Below are positions 1 through 6,776 of a DNA stretch of 10,143 nucleotides, one piece after another. The stretch lies in NCBI GenBank assembly GCA_946482615.1, contig CAMLSF010000129.1, positions 1 to 10,143 of the forward strand, read 5' to 3'. Under the pieces are notes generated by a model. That model saw only the letters and a list, made by a program, of their open reading frames with translations. It searched no databases and had not been told where the DNA came from. Numbering within the stretch: the stretch's first letter is position 1; each line of letters starts with the position of its first letter. Both the position numbers and the translations under genes were made by a program. The stretch is from an uncultured Chromatiaceae bacterium (GTDB lineage Bacteria > Pseudomonadota > Gammaproteobacteria > Enterobacterales > Alteromonadaceae).

Positions 1-1
1 G

Positions 2-166
2 CTACAAAAAGTCTGGCAGGCTTTTGGCGCAGAGTCCGCACTGCGCACTGAGATTTGGACTGAAGCACGCCACGAATTTAACCAGCCACAGCAATTACAG
101 GTCTGGAGCTGGTTAGAACAATGGCGTGTATCAGGTCACAGTGATCAAGCCGGTAAGCGGAAATAA
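2..166 (+). CDS. C-terminal fragment of a probable alpha/beta hydrolase (5' end outside the window)
   Basis: The reading frame is open from the window edge to TAA at 164-166 and gives 54 residues. The segment EARHEF (residues 21-26) followed by [15 protein letters not shown] resembles the end of alpha/beta hydrolases of the monoacylglycerol lipase/lysophospholipase type. In that family an 'ARHE' motif carries the catalytic histidine (here His24) and is followed by a final helix with a 'WL' motif. The nucleophile and acid residues would lie upstream of the window, so the family call rests on this short match only and the substrate cannot be told. The last 22 bases overlap the 3' end of the opposing chemoreceptor gene. 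An unrelated protein with a similar tail remains possible. Confidence 0.5.
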   Translation, partial: LQKVWQAFGAESALRTEIWTEARHEFNQPQQLQVWSWLEQWRVSGHSDQAGKRK

Positions 167-1785
167 GCAATTTGCTGTTTCAGTTGCACTGATAGCCGCT
201 GTAAATCTTCTGCCGAGGCCAGTACAGTCCCTGCCGCCGCTGAGCTTTGCTCCGCGCCCTCGTGGATCAGACTGACATTTTTATTGATGTCTTCAGCCAC
301 CACACTTTGCTGCTCAGCAGCACTGGCGATTTCAGAGCTCATATCCCAGACCTGCTGCGCACTTTGATTAATCTGCTGCAATCTGTCGCTGGAATGATTC
401 ACCAGTTCCACCACCTGTTGTACTTCATCCCGACTTTTTTCCATCGACTGCAGCGATACATCCACACCACTTAACAAGGTGCTGATAATTGCCTGAATAG
501 CCTGTGTCGATTGTTGAGTGCGGCTGGCCAGAGTACGAACTTCGTCCGCCACTACTGCAAAACCGCGGCCTTGCTCACCCGCTCTGGCGGCTTCAATAGC
601 AGCATTTAAGGCTAATAAATTGGTTTGATCTGCAATGCCACGGATCACTTCAATCACCTGACTGATTTGCTCACTTTCTGCCGACAGGCTTTGTACGGTT
701 TGAGTGGAATGCAGAATATTTTGCTGCAATTGCTGCATAGCGCCCAGCGTCTGGTCCATCACTCTGGCATTGCTGACACTTTCCTTGCTGGCAAATTCTG
801 CTTTTAACGACGCCTGACGGGCATGTTGAGCCACCGAAGCCACAGTAGTGGTCATTTCATTCATTGCGGCACTGACCGACATCACTTCATTTTTTTGTTG
901 GGCCAGCTGAGCTGACGCCTGATGACTGTTTTGCTCCAGTGCAACAGAGTTCTGATTCACCAAAGCTCCAGCCTGCTGCACTTGTTTTAAAACATGGATC
1001 AGCTGATCCACCATTTGTTTTAGCGAAAACAACAAACTCTGCTCATCCGCTTTGTGCTGGTGGATCTGCAAATCCAAACGCCCTGCCGCAATTTCTTTCA
1101 CCAGTTGCACCACATGCACAGGCTCAGCCCCTAACTGGCGTAAAATACTCTGAGTCACTATGTAGCCGGCCACAGCACTACCAACAAAAGCCAGCAGGGT
1201 AATAATCCAGATCCCCCAGACTTCTGCATCGTACAAAGTTGTAGCCTGTTGGTCGATCACAGCCGATTGATCCAACTGATACTGGATTAAGGCCGAGATC
1301 TGGTTACTGATAGGATCTATGGTCTGATACAAAGGCCCGTCCATACTATCGAGCTGCCGTACCACAGAACCTTGTTTTGACGAAATCAGCTCAATGGCTG
1401 CAATAATCTGCTGATCAGCGGCACTGAACAATTGCTGGGTTTGGTTGATCAGTTGCTGTTCGTCAGCTTGCATCGGATGCGACTGATAAAGAGCCCACTG
1501 CTCCTGAATGATGTGCTGAGCTTTTTGCAGTTCCTGCACCGCCTGCTCCGCAGTAAATACACCGGCATTGGCTTTGTTTACCGCGTCTATCACATTCACC
1601 GCATAAGCATCGGCAATCAGTTTAAGTTCGGTTAAAGGCACAATACGATCATCATACAAAGTGTCGATATGTTGATGCATAGCACGCACTGAAAAGTAAC
1701 TTTGGCTGCCCAGAATAACTAACAACAGTAATGGAACCGCAAAAGCCAGGATCAAACGCAGACTTATAGTTATGGATTTAAACAT
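145..1785 (-). CDS. Methyl-accepting chemotaxis protein (transmembrane chemoreceptor)
   Basis: This 546-residue protein has classical chemoreceptor architecture. TM1 is at about 11-27, followed by a periplasmic, mostly helical ligand-binding region of about 160 residues that looks like a four-helix bundle. TM2 is at about 189-210, a HAMP linker at about 211-265 (including GAEP and EIAAGRLDL), and then a long Ala/Gln/Ser-rich cytoplasmic coiled coil. The signalling tip at about 378-420 carries the family hallmark with [20 protein letters not shown] and [12 protein letters not shown], which contacts CheA and CheW. The protein ends in YFRLPA and has no NWETF-like CheR/CheB tether. The ligand cannot be predicted. 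ATG 1785 is preceded by AGGTG (1796-1800, minus strand) with a 10-base spacer. It is monocistronic here. No chemotaxis or flagellar genes are nearby, as is common for dispersed receptors. The family call is very secure. Confidence 0.97.
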   Translation of the reverse strand: MFKSITISLRLILAFAVPLLLLVILGSQSYFSVRAMHQHIDTLYDDRIVPLTELKLIADAYAVNVIDAVNKANAGVFTAEQAVQELQKAQHIIQEQWALYQSHPMQADEQQLINQTQQLFSAADQQIIAAIELISSKQGSVVRQLDSMDGPLYQTIDPISNQISALIQYQLDQSAVIDQQATTLYDAEVWGIWIITLLAFVGSAVAGYIVTQSILRQLGAEPVHVVQLVKEIAAGRLDLQIHQHKADEQSLLFSLKQMVDQLIHVLKQVQQAGALVNQNSVALEQNSHQASAQLAQQKNEVMSVSAAMNEMTTTVASVAQHARQASLKAEFASKESVSNARVMDQTLGAMQQLQQNILHSTQTVQSLSAESEQISQVIEVIRGIADQTNLLALNAAIEAARAGEQGRGFAVVADEVRTLASRTQQSTQAIQAIISTLLSGVDVSLQSMEKSRDEVQQVVELVNHSSDRLQQINQSAQQVWDMSSEIASAAEQQSVVAEDINKNVSLIHEGAEQSSAAAGTVLASAEDLQRLSVQLKQQIAYFRLPA

Positions 1786-1816
1786 GGATGTTCAACACCT
1801 GATGCAAAGGGAAAAA

Positions 1817-1830
1817 CAGCAGCACTGCTG
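1817..1830. repeat. Short inverted repeat in the chemoreceptor leader (proximal)
   Basis: CAGCAG and CTGCTG flank a two-base centre (CA). The stem is 6 bp, perfect and GC-rich. It lies about 32 bases upstream of the chemoreceptor start, so it would be in the mRNA leader if transcription begins further upstream. A role as operator or leader hairpin is inference; it may also be chance. Confidence 0.4.
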
Positions 1831-1837
1831 CGGTAAT

Positions 1838-1855
1838 AAAGCTGATCTCAGCTTT
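1838..1855. repeat. Short inverted repeat in the chemoreceptor leader (distal)
   Basis: AAAGCTGA and TCAGCTTT flank a two-base centre (TC), giving a perfect 8-bp dyad only 7 bases from the neighbouring dyad at 1817-1830. On the plus strand a run of five T (1853-1857) overlaps the end of the repeat, but no plus-strand gene ends here, so a terminator reading is unlikely. With only a two-base centre, a DNA-level operator is more natural than an RNA hairpin. Confidence 0.45.
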
Positions 1856-2132
1856 TTGTGCCGGCGATTATGGCACAGTGGTATTGCATTTTCCTGATCT
1901 GAATTACAAAGAGTAACAAAGTTTTGTTTAAAAAATATTCCGTCCTTTTTTGCTGATAAAAATCGCAGCGTCCGCAACATTTCGCACTGAATACGTATGC
2001 ATTTTATAAACAACAGCGCCATTTTATTTACAAGATGACGAACTACTCATAAGTTTTATCAGTCACCGGTGCACAAAACAAAGCAGCCATCTTCCTTATC
2101 AGCCATTTTGGTTTTTGGTGGATGAGCATGAC

Positions 2133-2138
2133 TATAAA
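2133..2138 (+). promoter_or_regulatory. Candidate -10 element of the amylase promoter
   Basis: TATAAA matches the sigma70 -10 consensus at five of six positions. The upstream -35 is poor: TTGGTT at 2108-2113 is 19 bases away. Transcription would begin near 2145, leaving about 20 bases before ATG 2166. That excludes the in-frame TTG at 2115 as the start. The weak -35 fits an activator-dependent promoter, but no activator site was recognised. Confidence 0.4.
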
Positions 2139-2165
2139 AACGACGACAATGACAGGGTAAAACGA

Positions 2166-3563
2166 ATGAAATTATCACTACAGACACTGTTGGTGGTCGC
2201 AGGCCTGCTTTCAGTCAGCCCGGCTTATGCCGATGTTATTTTGCATGCCTTTAACTGGAACTACAGCGAAATTACCGCCAAAGCCACTGAAATTCAGCAG
2301 GCCGGTTATAAAAAAGTGCTGATAGCTCCGCCAATGAAATCCAGTGGCGAACCATGGTGGGCCCGTTATCAGCCTCAGGATTTACGTTTAATCGACCACC
2401 CGCGTGGCAACAAACAGCAGTTGCAAACTCTGATCCAAACCATGAACAGCAAAGGCATTCAGGTGTATGCCGATGTGGTACTAAATCATATGGCCAATGA
2501 AAGTGCACAGCGCAGCGACCTGAACTATCCGGGCACCACAGTGCTGAACAGTTATCAGGCCAACTGGACTTATGTCAACAATCAGAAGCTGTACGGCGAT
2601 TTAACACAAAATTTCCTGTCGGGTTCTGACTTTCATGCGCCGGGTTGTATCAGCAATTATCTGGATGTCTGGCAAGTGCAGTATTACCGGCTTTGTGGCG
2701 GTGGCGGCGATACGGGTTTGCCGGATCTGGATAATAACAACTGGGTGATCAGCCAGCAGCAAGCCTATTTACAGGCGCTGAAAGATATGGGCATTAAAGG
2801 TTTCCGTGTCGATGCGGTCAAACATATGAGCAACGCCCATATCAATGCCGTGTTTACTCCGGCTTTAATCAGCGGCATGCATGTGTTTGGCGAAGTCATT
2901 ACCTCTGGAGGTTCTGGTAATCAGGAGTACGAGCTGTTTTTAAAACCTTATCTGGATAACACCAGCCATGGCGCTTACGATTTCCCGCTGTTTGCCTCTA
3001 TGCGCAATGCCTTTAGTTTTGGCGGTTCGATGAATGTGCTGGTCGATCCGGGCGCTTATGGTCAGGCTCTGGCCTGGAATAAAGCTGTGACTTTTGCTAT
3101 CACCCACGATATTCCGACCAACGATGGCTTTCGGTATCAGATCATGAACAGCACAGATGAAACCCTGGCCCATGCTTATATTCTGGGCCGAAACGGTGGC
3201 ACGCCGATGATTTATTCGGATCACGGCGAAACCGCCAATTTGGATGGCTACCGCTGGCAGGACTTTTACAAAAGAGCCGATATTAAAAACATGATCCGTT
3301 TTCACAACAGTACCCAGGGCAGCGGTATGCAGGTGCTCGGCCATGGCCAGTGTTTCCTGCTGTTTAAACGTGATAAAAAAGGCATAGTAGGCATTAATAA
3401 ATGTGACACGCCACAGGAGTACTGGGTAGACACCTACGCCAATGAGCTGAACTGGTATGTCAATTACACGGATGTGATTAGCGGTAACAGCTTTCAGGTC
3501 AATACGCAGTGGTTAAAAGTCACTATTCCGGCCCGCAGCGCCAGGATGTGGTTGCAGCAATAA
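2166..3563 (+). CDS. Secreted alpha-amylase, glycoside hydrolase family 13 (probably subfamily 27)
   Basis: This is a 465-residue precursor starting at ATG 2166, preceded by AGGGT (2154-2158) with a 7-base spacer. Residues 1-22 form a signal peptide (MKLSLQTLLVVAGLL..., likely cut after AYA), so the enzyme is exported. The frame stays open upstream to TTG 2115, but that extension would bury the signal peptide. GH13 conserved regions are in order: DVVLNH (103-108), GFRVDAVKH (212-220, nucleophile Asp216), FGEV (241-244, acid/base Glu243) and THDIP (313-317, transition-state Asp315), so the enzyme should be active. HAFNW near the mature N-terminus and WWARYQPQD resemble the Aeromonas/Xanthomonas alpha-amylases of GH13_27, by recall. 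Cys161, Cys177, Cys396 and Cys413 could form two disulfides. There is no starch-binding module after the short C-terminal beta domain. It should hydrolyse internal alpha-1,4 glucan bonds of starch or glycogen. No maltose genes are adjacent. Confidence 0.95.
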   Translation: MKLSLQTLLVVAGLLSVSPAYADVILHAFNWNYSEITAKATEIQQAGYKKVLIAPPMKSSGEPWWARYQPQDLRLIDHPRGNKQQLQTLIQTMNSKGIQVYADVVLNHMANESAQRSDLNYPGTTVLNSYQANWTYVNNQKLYGDLTQNFLSGSDFHAPGCISNYLDVWQVQYYRLCGGGGDTGLPDLDNNNWVISQQQAYLQALKDMGIKGFRVDAVKHMSNAHINAVFTPALISGMHVFGEVITSGGSGNQEYELFLKPYLDNTSHGAYDFPLFASMRNAFSFGGSMNVLVDPGAYGQALAWNKAVTFAITHDIPTNDGFRYQIMNSTDETLAHAYILGRNGGTPMIYSDHGETANLDGYRWQDFYKRADIKNMIRFHNSTQGSGMQVLGHGQCFLLFKRDKKGIVGINKCDTPQEYWVDTYANELNWYVNYTDVISGNSFQVNTQWLKVTIPARSARMWLQQ

Positions 3564-3571
3564 GCTAATCA

Positions 3572-3596
3572 GGGTCAGAGCTGTCAGCTCTGACCC
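3572..3596. terminator. Perfect hairpin between convergent genes, without a T-tract
   Basis: GGGTCAGAGCT pairs perfectly with AGCTCTGACCC around a GTC loop, an 11-bp GC-rich stem. It begins 8 bases after the amylase stop and ends just before the AraC stop codon on the opposite strand. Neither side has a T-run, so it is not a canonical intrinsic terminator. It may still stop or stabilise the 3' ends of both convergent transcripts, or be a REP-like palindrome. Confidence 0.6.
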
Positions 3597-3597
3597 G

Positions 3598-4500
3598 TTA
3601 GCCGCCCTGCAAACGCACTCTTTCTATATCTGCTTTAGGTGGAGCACCAAACAACCGGCTGTATTCACGGCTAAACTGCGACGGACTTTCGTAACCCACT
3701 TTGTAGCTGGCTGTTGCCGCTTCTATGCCTTCATGCAGCATAATACGCCGTGCTTCGTTCAGGCGTAATTTCTTCTGGTACTGCAAAGGTGACATAGCTG
3801 TCACTGCCTTAAAGGCCTGGAACAACGCCGATTCAGATAAATGCACTTCGTCGGCCAGGTCTTTGATCCGCAAAGGCTCATTGAATTTTTTCCGGAGTAT
3901 TTCAATCACTTTGCTGATACGGTGGCCCTGACTGTCCAGCAACATAAAATCACGTAACTGGCTGCCTAAATCGCCCAACAATAAGCGGTATAAAATTTCA
4001 CGTTTTAATAGCGGATAAAGCACCGGGATGTCGGCAGGTTTATCCAGCAACTGCACCAGACGGCTCATCGCAGATAACAAGGCTTCGTCCATCCGGCCAA
4101 CAGACATAGCTTTGACCTGCTCTTTGCTGCGTTCTACCCTGCCACCTAAATCGATCACCAGATCTGCCAGTTCTTTTAAATCTATGGTCAAACGCACTGC
4201 AAGGTAAGGAGTTTTTGGACTGGCTTTGGTCACTTTGCCGCTGGCAGGTACTGTGACGGGCACCAGCAAATAACTTAAGGGGTCGTACACTATGCGCTCA
4301 TTGTTCAGATACACCTCTTTTTCGCCCTGCAGCATAATGCATAACGAAGGCTCATAAATTACAGGGGTGATCTCAGTGGGGCTGTCTGTCCGGTACAAGC
4401 ACAGCTCCGGAATTGGGGTTTCAACAGCGCCACAAGGTGGCATATGAGGTAACAGCTGCGCCTTTAGTTGTTCAAGTTGTTGATCTATGGAAATACTCAT
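3598..4500 (-). CDS. AraC-family transcriptional regulator with AraC_N-type sensor domain
   Basis: This is a 300-residue protein from ATG 4500. GGGAG lies 7 bases upstream on the minus strand, and the length is typical for the family. Residues about 25-180 (TPIPELCLYR, YEPSLCIMLQGEKEVYL, YLLVPVTVP) match the N-terminal cupin-like domain called AraC_N (PF06719 type), seen in regulators such as YqhC. Residues about 192-295 hold two helix-turn-helix units. The first is around IKDLADEVHLSESALFQAFK (212-231). The second ends in the family signature VGYESPSQFSREYSRLFG (268-285). The frame stays open to ATG 4650, but the extra 50 residues are Leu/Cys-rich, lack family similarity and lie upstream of the likely promoter, so I excluded them. 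It is divergent from the S10 peptidase gene, so control of that gene or of itself is plausible but not shown. The inducer is unknown. Confidence 0.93.
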   Translation of the reverse strand: MSISIDQQLEQLKAQLLPHMPPCGAVETPIPELCLYRTDSPTEITPVIYEPSLCIMLQGEKEVYLNNERIVYDPLSYLLVPVTVPASGKVTKASPKTPYLAVRLTIDLKELADLVIDLGGRVERSKEQVKAMSVGRMDEALLSAMSRLVQLLDKPADIPVLYPLLKREILYRLLLGDLGSQLRDFMLLDSQGHRISKVIEILRKKFNEPLRIKDLADEVHLSESALFQAFKAVTAMSPLQYQKKLRLNEARRIMLHEGIEAATASYKVGYESPSQFSREYSRLFGAPPKADIERVRLQGG

Positions 4501-4530
4501 ACTTTTACTCCCGGACAGATAGTTAAAACC

Positions 4531-4536
4531 AGTATA
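4531..4536 (-). promoter_or_regulatory. Candidate -10 element of the AraC regulator promoter
   Basis: TATACT on the minus strand matches the -10 consensus at five of six positions. A -35 at normal distance is poor (GTGCAG at 17 bases). The predicted transcript would start near 4524, just upstream of ATG 4500 and downstream of ATG 4650. This supports the shorter protein. Confidence 0.4.
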
Positions 4537-4547
4537 AAAGCAACACA

Positions 4548-4557
4548 GCAGGCCTGC
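4548..4557. repeat. Perfect 10-base palindrome upstream of the AraC gene
   Basis: GCAGGCCTGC is its own reverse complement. It falls at about -24 to -33 relative to the proposed AraC start site, between the -10 and -35 positions, where a bound protein would block transcription. AraC-type proteins usually bind direct repeats, so another regulator or chance is equally possible. Confidence 0.35.
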
Positions 4558-4736
4558 ACCAGACAACAGCGCTTTCTGGACTTTTAGGCAAGAAGTGCGG
4601 AGCAACAGACAAAGCACGTATCCCAGGTTCAGGTGAATTAGTCTCAACACAGATGGTTATTTTGTATTTTGTGAGTTAAACAGTAAGCTGAACTACAACC
4701 CAAAGAACAATAAACTAAAAAACCAGCAGGAACTCT

Positions 4737-6275
4737 ATGAAAATCAGTCCGCTTCTGTTGCTCAGCTTATGCCTGAGCGCCACTAGTTTAAGCCTTGCCG
4801 CTCAGGCCGAAGATGCCAAAGCTGCAAAAAATGCCATAGTACAGATAGATGCCGACTCTGTGGTGGTAACAGAACATGAAACCACAGTATTGGATCAGGA
4901 TTTTAGCTACAAAGCCTACACCGGCACTCAGCCAGTCTGGAATGAGCAAGGTGAGCCTACAGCCGCTATTTTTTATACTTATTATGAGCGTCAGGATGTA
5001 AAAGACCGCAAAAGCCGTCCGCTGCTGATTTCCTTTAACGGCGGCCCGGGTTCGGCCTCAGTCTGGATGCAAATTGCGTACACTGGCCCTAAAGCCCTGA
5101 ATGTAGATAGCGAAGGTTATCCGCTGCAACCTTATGGCGTCAAACAAAACCCTTATTCAGTGCTGGATACGGCCGACATCGTTTTTGTCAATCCGGTGAA
5201 CACCGCCTATTCCCGTGTTTTACCTGGTAAAGACGGCAAAATGCCAAGCCCTGATCAGCAACAAAAAATGTTTTTTGGTGTCAATGCCGATATCAAATAC
5301 CTGGCCGAGTGGGTGAATACCTTTGTCAGCCGCTACAACAGATGGGAATCACCTAAGTACCTGATAGGCGAAAGCTACGGCACCACACGGGTGTCGGGTT
5401 TAGCTTTGGCGCTGCAAAACCAGCAGTGGATGTACTTAAACGGTGTAGTGCTGGTGTCCCCAACTGAAATTGGTATTAAAAGGGACGGCCCTGTCGATGT
5501 TGCCAACCGCCTGCCCTACTTTGCCGCCACAGCCTGGTATCACAAGGCTCTTAGCACTGAATTCCAACAAAAAGACTTAACTGACTATCTGCCGGAAGTA
5601 GAAGACTTTACGCTCAATACCTACCTGCCGGCTTTGGCCAAAGGTAACTCTTTGCCTGACGCTGAAAAACAGCAAATTGCTGAACAAGTGGCGAAGTATT
5701 CAGGTTTATCGGTCAAAGCTGTGCTGCAGAATAATCTGGATATTAATACTGACTTTTTCTGGAAAGAATTGCTGCGTGAACGTGGTCAGACGGTCGGCCG
5801 TTTAGATTCACGTTATTTGGGCATAGACAAAAAAGATGCAGGCGCAGAGCCGGATTACAACGCCGAGCTGACTTCATGGCTGCACTCTTTTACTCCTGCT
5901 ATTAATCACTACCTGAAAAACGAGCTGAATTACAAAACCGACGTGAAATACAATATGTTCGGTAATGTACACCCATGGGACAGAAGCAATGACAATACAG
6001 GCGAAAACCTGCGTCAGGCCATGGCGCAGAACCCCTACCTGCATGTGATGACTCAGTCCGGTTATTATGACGGTGCCACCAACTATTTTGATGCCAAATA
6101 CAATATGTGGCAGTTGGACCCAAGTGGCAAAATGAAACACAGATTAAGTTTCAAAGGCTACCGCAGCGGTCATATGATGTACCTGCGTTACGACGACTTA
6201 CGCCAGTCGAATCAGGACTTACGTGACTTTATCAAAGCCACTTTACCTAAGCCGGATCAAAGCGCTAAGTATTGA
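4737..6275 (+). CDS. Exported serine carboxypeptidase, peptidase family S10
   Basis: This is a 512-residue precursor. ATG 4737 follows AGGAA (4728-4732) at short spacing. The N-terminus is a Sec signal peptide (MKISPLLLLSLCLS..., likely cut near AAQA at about 21-24), so the enzyme acts in the periplasm or outside the cell. Family S10 hallmarks are all present: the oxyanion/substrate region SFNGGPGSASVW (99-110), the nucleophile elbow GESYG (Ser213), a probable catalytic Asp445 in SGYYDGATNY, and His479 in RSGHMMY. These enzymes remove C-terminal amino acids from peptides, often at acidic pH. The length fits bacterial S10 members. The family is best known from eukaryotic vacuoles, but bacterial forms with the NGGPGS and GESYGTTR variants are established. 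It stands alone between a divergent AraC regulator and a strong terminator. The natural substrate is unknown. Confidence 0.95.
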   Translation: MKISPLLLLSLCLSATSLSLAAQAEDAKAAKNAIVQIDADSVVVTEHETTVLDQDFSYKAYTGTQPVWNEQGEPTAAIFYTYYERQDVKDRKSRPLLISFNGGPGSASVWMQIAYTGPKALNVDSEGYPLQPYGVKQNPYSVLDTADIVFVNPVNTAYSRVLPGKDGKMPSPDQQQKMFFGVNADIKYLAEWVNTFVSRYNRWESPKYLIGESYGTTRVSGLALALQNQQWMYLNGVVLVSPTEIGIKRDGPVDVANRLPYFAATAWYHKALSTEFQQKDLTDYLPEVEDFTLNTYLPALAKGNSLPDAEKQQIAEQVAKYSGLSVKAVLQNNLDINTDFFWKELLRERGQTVGRLDSRYLGIDKKDAGAEPDYNAELTSWLHSFTPAINHYLKNELNYKTDVKYNMFGNVHPWDRSNDNTGENLRQAMAQNPYLHVMTQSGYYDGATNYFDAKYNMWQLDPSGKMKHRLSFKGYRSGHMMYLRYDDLRQSNQDLRDFIKATLPKPDQSAKY

Positions 6276-6287
6276 TTTGAAGAGATT

Positions 6288-6313
6288 AAAAAAGGACCGC
6301 AAGGTCCTTTTTT
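6288..6313. terminator. Strong bidirectional intrinsic terminator
   Basis: AAAAAAGGACC pairs with GGTCCTTTTTT around a GCAA loop. The A-run and T-run make a textbook Rho-independent terminator in both directions. It lies 12 bases after the S10 peptidase stop and 9 bases beyond the DUF1801 stop on the other strand, so it serves both convergent units. Confidence 0.93.
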
Positions 6314-6322
6314 AATGCCTGA

Positions 6323-6739
6323 CTAGCCATAACGCTGCCTTAACTCAGTGATTGAACCTTTAATCAGCTGTTCCAGCACCAGCTTATCCAGAACAGCCAG
6401 CTGTTTAAAATACAGGCAGGACTTGCCCATTTTGTGTTTGCCCAGTCTGGTTAACAAATCTTGTTGTTTTTCAGTCTGCACCGACAGATAAAGCACCAGT
6501 TCCCTGCCACGAATAGCAAAACCAGTCAAAGGCGCCTCACCGCTGCGGCCACTGTCGTAGGTATAGCTGTAGGAGCCATAACCCACTATGCTCGGCCCCC
6601 ACATTTTCCCGGTCTGCCCTGTCAGTTGTTCAAGCAAAGCCATCAAAGACTGGCAATCCTCACTTTGCTGCGGGTTGGCTCTTGAGACTATATAGTCCTC
6701 AATACTGGCATCTGTGGCTTTGGTTTTGTTTCCGCTCAT
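6323..6739 (-). CDS. DUF1801 (YdhG-like) domain protein
   Basis: This small soluble protein of 138 residues has no signal peptide or membrane segment. KMWGPSIVGYGSYSYTYDSGRSGE (about 45-68), the following FAIRGRELVLYLS strand region, and LGKHKMGKSCLYFKQLAVLDKLVLEQLI are the pattern of DUF1801 proteins (PF08818). Their structures resemble a small alpha/beta fold, but I know of no established biochemical function. ATG 6739 is preceded by GGAG with a 7-base spacer on the minus strand. It lies 37 bases downstream of the solute-binding protein gene on the same strand, so the two may share a transcript that ends at the terminator at 6288-6313. Pairing of these families is not a known functional link, and the co-transcription is an inference from spacing. 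Confidence 0.9.
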   Translation of the reverse strand: MSGNKTKATDASIEDYIVSRANPQQSEDCQSLMALLEQLTGQTGKMWGPSIVGYGSYSYTYDSGRSGEAPLTGFAIRGRELVLYLSVQTEKQQDLLTRLGKHKMGKSCLYFKQLAVLDKLVLEQLIKGSITELRQRYG

Positions 6740-6776
6740 AAAAATGCTCCGCTGTTTGTGGCTTGATTTGAGTTTA

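Larger units (their letters stand above)
1786..2165. other. Gene-free divergent region between chemoreceptor and amylase
   Basis: This stretch of about 380 bases contains no gene I can support. The chemoreceptor side (1786 to about 1920) holds two short inverted repeats in the leader and a weak minus-strand -10-like CATAAT (reverse of 1867-1872). The middle, about 1915-2040, is AT-rich. A minus-strand TTGTAA and TATAAA pair lies near 2003-2035, which would leave a long leader before the chemoreceptor. The amylase side has a plausible -10 at 2133-2138 and a ribosome site at 2154-2158. I could not recognise an operator of a known regulator. Confidence 0.6.
4501..4736. other. Divergent control region between the AraC regulator and the S10 peptidase
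   Basis: These 236 bases have no supported gene. On the regulator side there is a -10-like TATACT (minus strand, 4531-4536) and a GGGAG ribosome site. A perfect 10-base palindrome GCAGGCCTGC sits at 4548-4557. In the middle is CAGGT repeated with one base between (4624-4634). On the peptidase side is a tandem ATTTTGT ATTTTGT (4659-4672). AGGAA (4728-4732) is the peptidase ribosome site. I found no strong sigma70 promoter for the peptidase, which fits activation by a regulator, though that is inference. Confidence 0.55.

Noticed and set aside
1851..1857. Hairpin plus T-run read as a plus-strand terminator
   Set aside because: No plus-strand gene ends upstream of it; the chemoreceptor occupies the other strand.
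1861..1920. Possible FliA (sigma28) promoter for the chemoreceptor
   Set aside because: A GCCATAAT sequence loosely resembles the -10, but no TAAAGTTT-like -35 lies at the right distance.
1792..2022. Open frame of 76 codons on the minus strand directly upstream of the chemoreceptor
   Set aside because: No ribosome site before its ATG, a composition rich in Cys and Arg with no recognisable domain, and it lies in the AT-rich leader/promoter region.
2115..2165. Upstream in-frame TTG start for the amylase
   Set aside because: It would place 17 charged residues before a clear signal peptide and lies upstream of the likely -10 element. ATG 2166 has its own ribosome site.
2940..3344. Long antisense open frame inside the amylase gene
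   Set aside because: It is opposite a gene with all GH13 motifs intact, has no domain, and is best explained as a shadow of that gene's codon pattern.
4501..4650. Fifty-residue N-terminal extension of the AraC regulator from ATG 4650
   Set aside because: The extension has no family similarity, ATG 4500 has a strong GGGAG ribosome site, and a likely -10 element sits inside the extension.
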